DNA of 64,000 nucleotides from the NCBI GenBank assembly GCA_017591395.1, contig WEDG01002528.1, forward strand, positions 29,280-93,279, read 5' to 3'. Shown here piece by piece: positions 53,301 through 64,000 of this stretch. A program made the position numbers and the translations under genes. Every line of letters begins with the position of its first letter. Position 1 is the first letter of the stretch. Origin of the DNA: Schistocephalus solidus (lineage: Eukaryota > Platyhelminthes > Cestoda > Diphyllobothriidea > Diphyllobothriidae). The notes beneath the pieces were generated by a model. That model saw only the letters and a list, made by a program, of their open reading frames with translations. It made no database searches and was not told where the DNA came from.

Positions 53301-54720
53301 TTATACATGGGCTGTTGTCGTCTTCCCACCCACTCCCCCCCGCCTCCGTACAACCCACACCTGATCCAGCTGCTGCAGCGGGCTCGGATATGCGCATGTG
53401 CCTTTAAGCCGGCCAAAGGCGTGTGCGGATCATCTGATTGACGGTCTGATCCGCAGGTTATGCCATAAACTGTCCAGAATACGGGTCATTATCTCACTCT
53501 TGTAATCCCGAGTTTAGACTTGCGATAATCCGTGATTAAGTAAACGGGCTGGTGGCCCTAATATGCTGAGTAATAAGACCTGTTATCTGTTGTTACACAA
53601 GTAAGCAGTTGGTCTAATTAGGCTGGCATCCGGCTAACAAAAGTCTACTGTGCATAACTATTGATTCGGACAAGACTTTCCCTCATTTTGTACATACTGC
53701 AGCTATACTATAAAGCAGTGAGCTGTAACCTTTATGCAATGCACAGTGGTGTGGCAGTCGCATACCTCTTGTTCGTAAATAAATACCCCTAGCTACCACC
53801 TCTTACTGGGTACTTCTGACAGACAAGCCCGCCGGGCTGGTTTACGTCCCACTTTCTGACCAACCAGGTATTGCATCCGTCATATCTCCTGCCGTAAGTC
53901 GGCGCCTCAATGGTCACTAATACCATAGTTGGCATGATTTATGGCAGAATCCAGAAACTGAGATCAGACCTGTTCTTGCGATAGCCACATCGGTTCATGT
54001 TGACCTTTTTGTTCGTCCAAATTTATGTGATTATATCCTGGCCACAACGGTCGGAGAATGTTTCCTGCTGAAAAATTTGGAATGATTGGTTCCCTCTTCC
54101 TCTCTCCAGGAGATATCAAGGTACGAAATGATAAAAATGTCCGCCGTATGCGTACACGGAAAACATGAGTAATTACCAAGTCCTTCGCACCTATGGTATG
54201 GCATTTATAGGTTGGAAATTCGGTCCCAAAAAAGTCGCCTATTGATATCCTGTGACTTACAGGGGTGCAGCACCTATGTGACCCTCCGTAAACTGCCAAG
54301 ACATCGTGTGTTACAAGATGAGACAGGAATCTAGAATAGACGCAATCCCTTTGTTAAAATGGATGAGGACTACTTGACACATGAGCAGGTGGTCAGTTTT
54401 GGAAAAGCTATATCAACATGAGCCGGTCCATGATTCTGAAGAAAAGGTGATTGAAAATTCTGTAGCGGCAATACCTTCAGGAGTGACTGAGTACTGATTT
54501 GGCAAACGGGTTACCTGTGAAAAGTTCATAGGCGAATTCCGACAGTAAGGAAGTCTTCCCCTGTGGCCATTTGACACAGGAAGTACCGGAGGCCAGTTAT
54601 CTATCCAGCTTTCCGACGCGATTGTTCTGAGACTAGCCAGGACTTAAATGGTCTCGGAGCGATTCCAGGGCCAAGATTTCATGCACTCTGGTGGGCCTTA
54701 ACAGGAGCAAGCTTTTACCT
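53301..54720. other. Unassigned spacer
   Basis: Includes CTATACTATAAAGCAGTGAG and, about 75 bp later, AAATAAATA (about 53704-53790), which resemble a promoter and poly(A) signal as in an LTR, but no partner copy or target duplication was found. No coding sequence is recognised. Confidence 0.3.
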
Positions 54721-54770
54721 GACAGTTCATCTGTTAATTCCGAAAACGTCCACCGTGTGCTCTACAGGTG
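54721..54770 (-). mobile_element. Possible RTE-like 3'-terminal scrap
   Basis: GACAGTTCATCTGTTAATTC followed by GTCCACCGTGTGCTCTACAG resembles the last 50 bp of the family in reverse. It is short and diverged. Confidence 0.35.
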
Positions 54771-54999
54771 AAAATGGGATCATCCGTCCAAAGTCTAATA
54801 CGTGCAGATTTTGGGCCAAGTTTAGTTTTGCCATTTGCTGCGTCCATACCCAAAACGGCCATTTTGACCTCGGATCGCCACCAGAGCACGATGCGTATGT
54901 GAGGCGAGAGAGTGGCATATCGTATGTGCACGAAAAATTTCCTAAGTTAAGTGATCCAACCTGCACTCTGATCCAGATCAAGAACAAGTAAGTGGAGAA

Positions 55000-55870
55000 A
55001 TAAACGTATTTTTACAGAAAAGACTCATAATTAACATAAGAAGGAATGAATCAATAGGAGAGGCATTGTTGGCAATGAATTCTTCAATTCTCGGTCTTAA
55101 CTTGGTGGACGTATTCTTGCTGTACTCTGTTGACATCTTGTTCCAATCTCTAGCAATCGAGACCTTCAGGGCCTTAATCCTGTCGTGAGGCTTGTTGCAG
55201 GCCTTCCCTCGACCTACTCCCCAGTGCTGTAATCGAGGAGATTTAAGTCTGGTGAGGATGGTGGCCACATATCCTTGGGCCAGAAATAAGGCATGCGGTC
55301 TTCCAAACACTCCTATGTGGAGGCGCACCATCTTGCTGGAAGACCACATTGTCGTCTGAAGTGCAGTTGAAAGTTTATCCAAGGATTGACATGCTTCTGA
55401 AGAATATCCAGGTACACGTCTGTGTTCACTTTGACCCCGGCCTTGATGAACACAGGGGGCATGACTTTGCCGTCTGAGGTGATCAGGCCAAATACCATCA
55501 CAGATGCAGGCTTTTCGGTCTGGAACTTTTACTTAACATATTCAGGTACCTCGTTGACCTTCAATGGGTTTATACATCGATCTGTTCGTCTATTGGACAC
55601 CGAATCGACCGTGAAGAGTTTTTCGTCGGAGTAGAGCCCCGTGTATGGTCCTTTCTTGAGGCAGCTTAAAAATCTCTTACTTCTTTCCAGCCTCTTCTCT
55701 TACATGGCCTCATTATCGAGATACTTCTTTCTCCTAGCCCTTGGCTTAACTTTCACGCCCTTTTTCACGACATTCCTGATCGTTTGCTGCGACATCTCAA
55801 GCACATGTATGCGACCATCAATCTCGTGTCACTCTGATAAGCTTTGATCACGACCAAGTAGGCTCACGAC
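55000..55870 (-). pseudogene. IS630-Tc1-mariner superfamily transposase, frameshifted
   Basis: On the minus strand fragments in different frames line up with a maT/mariner-type transposase: KGVKVKPRARRKKYLDNEAM near 55750, YTGLYSDEKLFTVDS near 55610 (first catalytic Asp region), PASVMVFGLITSDGKVMPPV near 55500, NVVFQQDGAPPH near 55345 (second Asp) and RMPYFWPKDMWPPSSPDLN near 55270 (third Asp). The DLNLLDY form suggests a DDxD type and not Tc1 DDE. At least four frameshifts or stops are present. I did not find terminal inverted repeats by eye. Confidence 0.82.
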
Positions 55871-56199
55871 TCAAAGTATGAGAGCGTTTGACTTAACGGC
55901 CCGTTTACCAACTATAAAGTTTAGGTCACACGGGGATTGAGGTATGTTTGATTGATCACGACAAACCAGTAAAGAATATAACAGTTTGCTTGTCACAGCA
56001 ACCATCCAGTGGCTTACAAGCAAACGAATTTGTGTGCAAGAACTCTCTTCAAACGGATCCAGGCTCACTGCAGCAAGCCGCAATAAAAAGCGCGTAAGAC
56101 CTCTTATCTCTGCTACCATTTTATTTGGAATGGCTATCGGAATACGTTCGTGAGCTGATGCGTACGTGTTCACTCCTGAAGAAGCCAAACAGAACAAGC

Positions 56200-56700
56200 C
56201 CTATGGTATGGCATTCGATGTAATAAATCAAGGACGTATCAGAGGCGACAGAGCTCATTTCTGCGGGACTGGGTATCGGAATTACACACCGGCCCAAAGC
56301 TACCATGCGCGGCAGGGTTGTGAACATGAAGGACCGATCCAATCCTAATTGGCAGTCGGGTGGAGTGTATCGCATCCCGTGCCTAAATTGCTTTCGTGAC
56401 TGCACAGGACAAACTGGACGTATGCTTGGATCGCGCATACACCAGTATAAGCTTGTTGTGAGGCGTAGCTGCCGAAACCTACGGGAAGGGTTACAAATTA
56501 AACTTCGCAGTCACTAAGATAATCGCCGAAGCCAGAAACAAGACCATACGGGAATTGATGGAAGTCCGGCCTTCGATGAGAACTCAATCAATCGATGTAT
56601 AGATCTAGCGCCGGCATACAGAGCCCTGCGCAGTCACCTGCAGACTGGCGTCACTTGTGTTTGATTGGCTCCTTTCCCTTATCTCCGTTGCCTGTTTTGT
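56200..56700 (+). mobile_element. Penelope-like fragment with GIY-YIG domain
   Basis: In frame from about 56235: VSEATELISAGLGIGITHRP, then MRGRVVNMKDRSNPN, GVYRIPCLNCFRDCTGQTGR and LGSRIHQYKLVVRR, followed after a shift by IAEARNKTIRELMEVRPSMR. This is the GIY-YIG nuclease region and tail of a Penelope-like element; the usual YVGQTGR here reads DCTGQTGR. The RT part is missing. Confidence 0.8.
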
Positions 56701-58135
56701 TATCGCTTTTATCTCTAACGCTGGACTCCTGTAAAATTTTGAATGCCTAGGTAAATAAAGCAATGATTCAACGATCTAGCAGTTTTCTTCTTCGTTTTCA
56801 TCTTCTTCTTCCCTACTCAAAGATAAACCTGTACTGCGAACATTGACCTCAAGTATGCTGTACCTTTGTAATTCGTGGCACCGAATGGCTGTAGTTTTAA
56901 AACTTAACGAGACGCAACTGGGGTCAAAAGATTCCTGTTTATGGTCCGCCGGGTCAGCGTTGGATGCCCTACTTGGCTAACAAAGAGGAAAATGGTGGTG
57001 TCAATTGGCCTAATTGTTGCCTTGCGGGGACGTCCACGTTTTGAACGCGGCATTCAGTGAGGGCTAACTGCGTAATAAACAGACTTTTGCGTCCGGCAAA
57101 AAACTTTCGTGGGCCGAGGGTGGCAGGAATCAGGGCTCGAGGGCTGGGGTCTGACAAACACACAAACCACACAATATACCACACGGCTACGGAGTTTCGC
57201 TGGCCAAAATCGGGCTGTTTTCTATTAACAGCATCGCCGCAAATATCCGCTGACTTGCTCCTACCACTGTGGACGTGTAGTGGCAGCCAGACTGACCACA
57301 GGATACTCAACCGAAGATTTTGTTGCCGGATGCATGAGTAAAAATCAAATGTGGTATGGGATCTAGCAACCGCTACAAAGCTGATAATGTTCGCATTTGC
57401 ACGAACTTTCAGGTTGCTGCAGCTGGGGTACCGAAGGAGTACGGGACGAACATTTCTGCCTTATTACTTCCCGTCAGACCTGGGAATCGAATCCGGGTTC
57501 CTTGGCCATTCGGGTTGGGCATGGCTGACTGAAGAGGACTAATAAGCCAGAAATGGCTAATCTAACCTTCATTGCCATGTTTTTACGCTTTCTATATAAT
57601 TTATGGTTGCGATGCGATTCCTAAGTCAAAATGAGCATATATCATAACCTGCTCAGTGAAACTCTTCCACGGTAGATATATTTTAGCTCCAGTGTCCAGA
57701 AATCCTCCTACAAGACACCTTTTATGCCCTTAATTTGCGGTAGCCCCACACACATGAAACCCTGAACACTGAAGCTGGGTCTCGCTTTGCAACTCAAGTC
57801 AAAGGAGAATGCAGTTACAGCGGGTGGAAACCGAAGTCTTCAGCCCACAGACAGCCCGGGGACTATGCTCGGATTCAACCAGCCATGTCGCAAGGTAGTT
57901 TGTCCAGACAGTTCAATCCCTGACCACTCGACAGTGGGGATTCCGTTCAACAAACACCGCAAAATGACGGTAAGAAGGTGTACAGAAATATTTTACTAAA
58001 GTTGCTACATTCAAATGGCAGGTTTTAAACGTCAATGACACCCGACTCTGTTACCTTATTCACCAGGATGGTGGTCGACCTCCTGGACTGAAGGCTGATC
58101 TTATTGTTGACAAGTTGGTCGAGTCTGAGGGTTAG
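56701..58135. other. Spacer with SINE-related fragment
   Basis: About 57440-57580 carries GGGAATCGAATCCGGGTTCC (a tRNA B-box region in reverse) and TAATAAGCCAGAAATGGCTA, related to the SINE at 48641-48950. Overlapping frames at 56969-57341 on both strands have no motif. Confidence 0.4.
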
Positions 58136-58136
58136 C

Positions 58137-59925
<1,789 letters not shown>

Positions 59926-60625
59926 CCATGTGGACCGACCGGACCCTTACGGAAGTGAAGTGTTCAGGTAATATGGACCGACACGGCACAGCACCAAAAT
60001 GATCCCGACCGAACCACGCCGAACCGGTGGACCACCGAAGCATATGGAAATGACATGACCCTGGTGATCAGACTTAGCCAATCAACCCTCCACGACCACA
60101 CCTGAGTCGTATTCCATCGTCCCCATTCCAAATCTGTCGCGGATGAAACCAGACGAATCGAAACAACGGATCAGCCCATTCCAACCAGCCGACTTTATTG
60201 CCATAACCGGACCGGAAACCAACAACACAGCCATCAACAAACAGACACGGTCAACCCTATTGACTTCTCCAGTGTTCAACTCTGGAGTGGCTTTATGATA
60301 GCAACGGCCAGGCGCCACGCCACCAAACCTTTACTCATGATGAAGGCCCCATATCACAAACAACTTGGGATGCTGATGACTACGCAGTAACTTTTCCAAT
60401 TATCTGGAAGAATTTGCGGTGTCGGATATTCCAGAGATCTGGTTGATTGACCCGGCTACGCCAAAGTGGACCACACTGCAAGCTTCAGCTTATGAAACCT
60501 ACAGAGCGGCCGAGGTCGATAACACGAGCTAAGCGTAATGTTGCGGTGATCAAAGCATTTTCAAGCTAAGCATACATAAACGGAAAGCACTCCTAATGAT
60601 AGTGGTTGCAGTTTTAAAAGAAGAG
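59926..60625. other. Unassigned sequence after the AGC array
   Basis: C/A-rich sequence with many CCGACC and ACCGGA words up to about 60330, then ordinary sequence. No gene recognised. The composition shift could be biological or a consensus problem. Confidence 0.3.
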
Positions 60626-60716
60626 GGAAGAAGAAGAAGGTAGAAGAAGAAGAAGAAGAAGAAGAAGAAGAAGAAGAATAAGAATAAGAAGGATCATTAG
60701 TAGTAGTAGTAGTAAT
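60626..60716. repeat. GAA and AGT microsatellites
   Basis: GAA/GAAGGTA units at 60626-60690 followed by a short AGT run at 60698-60713. Confidence 0.9.
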
Positions 60717-61624
60717 TACTTGTGGCGGGAACTTATTTCATGTCCTATTTTAGGGGCTATATAAGCTTCGATTCTTATCGATAACCATCCGTGGAGTGCA
60801 AATACCTGACTACGTCTTCGAATGAGATCGCCTGCTCGTCAAGCATCGTGGGGAAGGTGGAGGTTAGTGGGGTTGATGCATGTTCTTCTTCTCTCTTCCC
60901 ATGAATGCAGTGCAGATGTAATACAATCCAGCTGCTCTGTTTAACTGCAGGCTTTGCAGAAAACGTAGCCTAACCCGTCTGAATACTCGGTCAGTCATGG
61001 GTTTATGGGCTTTTGATGGAAGGCCTGACTGGAGAATGGATTGAGAAGTGCTCTCCATCCACTGGCCCTGATCCGCACGTTAGATAGAGCAGGGCCAAAG
61101 ACATAAAGCAAATGCATGCATGAGCACACATACATTTAGAACTGGTGCTACCACATGCTGAGGATGAAGATTGTCTAGTCTTTTCTGTAACTCCCTTCCT
61201 CCGGTTCAGATTTAGAGACACGATCGCACTAGTTAACTATCAACAACGTAGCTGGAAATGCACACGTACCCACTACTCCTCCTATCCACGTAGTTGCTGG
61301 TATATTTAGGTGTTAAATTTAATCATCCTCACAAAGTATTGGCTCTTCAGTGTTTTGATTGAAACTGCAACATCATTATCACTGAGAGCCTCTTATGTGC
61401 TACAGTGACCCAAACCCCCAACACGAACTCCAAACCCTCGAAGGCGCAGATTCGCCGACAGACCCCTCGATGTTTCGATGGTGGGTAGAAATGGGAGCTT
61501 CGGCTTGGATTTGCCAGTTTGCCAGAGACTAGTAGGCTAGTTATGAACATTTTTCTCACTGCTCCCTCCCACCCCTGCTACGTAGCTGCGGTAAGCTGTG
61601 GGCTAGGGACGTATTAATGAGGGA
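60717..61624. other. Unassigned spacer
   Basis: Unique sequence; open frames at 60864-61221 and 61347-61559 (-) have no motif. No repeat copy recognised. Confidence 0.3.
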
Positions 61625-61770
61625 GGAGAGAGTGGGAAAGTGAGGATCAAGAGAGAAGTACGCTTTATTTTGAAAGTGTAATTCCAAAATTTTAGCAAAA
61701 ATTCCTTCAATCACTGTGAATAAATTGACTTTACAAACTACACAACACCAGAACGGCTATTCAACGATAA
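61625..61770. repeat. Second copy of the GA-run/CTTTATTTTGAA dispersed repeat
   Basis: A GAGGAGAGAGTGGGAAAGTG run followed by CGCTTTATTTTGAAAGTGTA and ATTCCAAAATTTTAGCAAAA, as at 24726-24860. The class is unknown. Confidence 0.45.
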
Positions 61771-61819
61771 GCTGCAAGGACCTTGTTAGATAAAGACGAA
61801 GAACGGAAGATCGCCACAG

Positions 61820-62075
61820 AGCAATGATGACGATGAGGATGATGAGCAGAGGAGGATGAGGATGATGATGAGGCAGATGATGATGATGATATGGAGGAGG
61901 AGGATGATGAGACGATGAGGAGGAGGACGAGGACGAGGACGAGAGGAAACGGAGGAGGAGAAGGAGGAGGATGAGGAGGAGGAGAAGGAGAAGAAGAAGA
62001 AGAAATAGAAGAAGAAGAAGAAGAAGAAGAAGAAGAAGAAGAAGAAGAAGAAGAAGAAGAAGAAGAAGAAGAAGA

Positions 62076-62106
<31 letters not shown>

Positions 62107-62312
62107 GGAGGAGGAGGAGGAGGCGAGGAGGAGGAGGAGGAGGAGGAGGAGGAGAGGAGGAGGAGGAGGAGGAGGAGGAGGAGGAGGAGGAGGAGGAGGA
62201 GGATGATGGCGAGGAGGAGGAGGAGGAGAGGAGGGAGGAGAGGAGGAGGAGGCGATGAGGATGATGATGAAAAGGAGGAGCGACGAGGAGACGAGCAGGA
62301 GGAGGATGATGA
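61820..62312. repeat. Compound GAT/GAG/GAA/GGA tract
   Basis: About 490 bp of purine-rich triplets: GAT and GAG at both ends, GAA at about 61985-62090 and GGA at about 62091-62260. Arg/Glu/Ser/Leu frames here are artefacts. Confidence 0.95.
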
Positions 62313-63190
62313 GTCCCCGATGCGCGGCTCCAAGACGAAAACGACCTCACGACCCCTCAGTTCTTGTACTGGTTCTATACATAAGTAATTCTGTCTTGAT
62401 TGGCGATATTATCTGTCAGCTCATGATCTCTGGGAGCGTAGCTAATTTTTGCCCCTTTAACAGGCTATAGCTGAGTATAGAAAGCAATCGTTCGAAAGAT
62501 CGGAATAAATGCCAGCAGGACTCCGAATAAGTGGGTCAAGGACTATCAACTGTCCTGCAGTTTTGTCCAGATAGAACGTTAATGAAAATCACTGGGGAGA
62601 ACGGGGTATTTTGCAACTTCAGCTCGCTGAACCGTGGTAGTCACTGGTGTAGGTTCTCCGAAGCTACAATAGAGGTACGTTTTTCCGCCAATAAACAACC
62701 ATGTGTCTTGAGTACAAAGCAATTTTCACGTAGACTCATTATTTATCGTGGTTTGCCAATAAACCAGATCCACAAAATGTTTATGTACTAACTTAAACTC
62801 GCCCAGCTCTCCAACCAACATCCTTCGCTAGCTTTCGGGGATTTAGGGAACCCGATTGCAGAAGTAAGCATAGCTCTTGTGTCCCCTTTGCGTCCCCAGT
62901 CGTCCTGATTTCGTCCCGCTATTGGAACACGCGCGCCCCTCAAATCACTCACGTCCCTCGCCGCATTTAATGGATGGTAATTGCCCGTTTACGACAGGTG
63001 ACCAAGGCACTCCTGGCAATTTCGTGGTGCTCCAGTCTATCTGATACGACCCATTGGTTTCATTAACGATCGGTCCCCACCAGGTGGACAAGGTTGAGGC
63101 TGCTATTACAGTCTGCCGTAGGGTCTCCTGGTACTTCCGTGGCAATATTCAACAACCTGAAATGCCTTATGAGGCTGTCCGAATTTTCGT
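62313..63190. other. Unassigned spacer
   Basis: Frames at 62531-62791 (+) and 62945-63145 (-) show no motif. No repeat is recognised. Confidence 0.3.
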
Positions 63191-63199
63191 TTGACCAAC

Positions 63200-63262
63200 C
63201 TTTGGAAAAACTGGCGACCTCGGTGGGATCCGAACCCACGCTAGCAAGTGTGATTTAACTCA
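63200..63262 (-). repeat. tRNA-like scrap
   Basis: Minus-strand GTGGGTTCGGATCCCACCGA looks like a tRNA T-arm and acceptor region. It lies inverted next to the tRNA-headed units that follow, and no D arm or anticodon arm is present. Confidence 0.4.
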
Positions 63263-63276
63263 CGGCTCCTTGTAGG

Positions 63277-63500
63277 CCTCGTAGCTCAGTTGGCTAGGCA
63301 CTGACTGTACTAAAGCCATCCCCTTTGTTTAAATGGGTCTCGAACTCAACCGGCGTCGCAAGCTCTTCTCACAAGTGGTCAGACGAATTATTAAAAGCTG
63401 CCGACATCTTCTACTACACTATTAATTGTGCCTAGTATTAATCTGGTGGACTTCTACATTGATTGCCTAGAAATCCTGCTTGAAGCAGCCTTAATTCATC
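63277..63500 (+). mobile_element. tRNA-headed SINE-like unit 1
   Basis: Starts GCCTCGTAGCTCAGTTGGCT (A-box region), then ACTGTACTAAAGCC and a B-box-like GGTCTCGAACTC, followed by a body with AGACGAATTATTAAAAGCTGC and TGATTGCCTAGAAATCC. The cloverleaf is incomplete (the acceptor ends do not pair well), so it is a SINE head and not a tRNA gene. Confidence 0.6.
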
Positions 63501-63572
63501 ACAATTTATGATCCATACGCTGCAGTAGGCAAGGGTAACTTGACCTAAGTGTGATTAAACTCACCCCGCTAG

Positions 63573-63800
63573 GGCCTCGTAGCCTCAGTTGGCCAGAACG
63601 TTTGCCGTACCAAAGCCTTCCCCTGCTGGCGGGGTTCTAACCCACCGAGCCCATTTCAAAAGTGGGTCAAAGGAATTATTCAAATCTGCCAAAATCCTCT
63701 ACTAATAACTGTGCTTGGTATCATCTGCGAGTTCCCAGACTGATTGCTTCAAAAACTCGCATGGGCAGCCCAGTTGTATCAGAATCAAACAAATCAAACA
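63573..63800 (+). mobile_element. tRNA-headed SINE-like unit 2
   Basis: GCCTCGTAGCCTCAGTTGGC, CGTACCAAAGCCTTCCCC and GGGTTCTAACCCACCGAGC, followed by a body with AAAGGAATTATTCAAATCTG and CTGATTGCTTCAAAAACTC. This parallels unit 1 in order and spacing about 296 bp away, so the two form a tandem or paired insertion. Confidence 0.6.
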
Positions 63801-64000
63801 AATTATTCAAATTCCGGGCTGCAACCTCTGCATATTCGAATTTGTCGAGAGCCCTACTTCATCTTGCCGACTTCTTTACTTTACCCGGCACGGAAACATT
63901 CACCCACAATAAATAAATTACAGGCTTTCTTCGACTTCTTATCTATGCATCTGGACCGAACTTCACATAGTTTCTTCCTCTTACGAGGGATCTCGCACCA

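Noticed and set aside
53580..53825. Possible solo LTR (TATA-like CTATACTATAAAG, AATAAATA, TG...CA ends)
   Set aside because: No second copy, no target duplication and no primer-binding site next to it; the signals are common by chance in AT-rich DNA.
56969..57341. Overlapping frames on both strands (113 and 94 codons)
   Set aside because: No motif on either strand, and both are open over the same GC-richer stretch, so neither can be preferred.
63277..63360. Functional tRNA gene at the right edge
   Set aside because: The A- and B-box regions fit, but the acceptor ends do not pair and a second diverged copy follows with the same body, so a SINE head is more likely.

Overview
The window looks like repeat-dense, gene-poor nuclear DNA of a flatworm, most likely a diphyllobothriidean tapeworm. 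That assignment is my inference from the kinds of retrotransposon present (an RTE-like element with a C-terminal zinc-finger array, CR1-like elements and Penelope-like elements) and from the heavy trinucleotide microsatellite load. I could not run a search to confirm it. There is no prokaryotic organisation, no operon and no CRISPR array.

Host coding sequence is sparse. The best case is a minus-strand exon that runs off the left edge (1-356, 118 open codons behind a good splice acceptor). A second candidate exon lies at about 6695-7047 on the same strand with compatible splice phase. A weaker terminal-exon candidate is at 48498-48644 (+).

Nearly everything else that can be named is mobile DNA. 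(1) One RTE-like family dominates, with the layout 5'UTR, APE-type endonuclease, reverse transcriptase, five C2H2 fingers and a long 3'UTR. Its longest copy is on the minus strand at 14728-19560. A copy with the RT deleted is at 25735-28955 (+). A 5'-truncated copy at 31228-35235 (+) continues at 40490-41958. Another 5'-truncated copy is at 45293-47093 (+). About a dozen 3'-end-only fragments lie between 3.5 and 54.8 kb. (2) A near full-length CR1-like element lies at 35239-40489 (+), a 3'UTR-only copy of it at 10746-11220, and a second CR1/Jockey-like relic at about 28960-30960 (-). (3) Penelope-like RT and GIY-YIG relics lie at 49.6-52.2 kb (-), 53.1 kb and 56.2 kb, with a possible one at 0.84 kb. 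(4) A broken IS630-Tc1-mariner transposase is at 55.0-55.9 kb (-). (5) A tRNA-derived SINE with a perfect 18-bp target duplication is at 48641-48950, and tandem tRNA-headed SINE-like units occur at the right edge.

Simple repeats are long and almost all trinucleotide: GGA at 12.6 kb, GAA at 20.1 kb, AGT and AGC at 58-60 kb, and mixed GAA/GGA/GAT at 61.8-62.3 kb. The 58-60 kb block is a higher-order array in which a unique segment alternates with a microsatellite.

The most interesting observation is that both copies of the CR1-like family are flanked by long direct repeats, about 190 bp in one case and about 1.2 kb in the other. By hand count their divergences roughly fit target duplications made at insertion. 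Also notable are a conserved 52-nt intron-like segment in the RTE coding region and the exact 3' end of the RTE family, fixed by a nested insertion with target duplication. No element appears fully intact: all are frameshifted, truncated or have altered catalytic residues.
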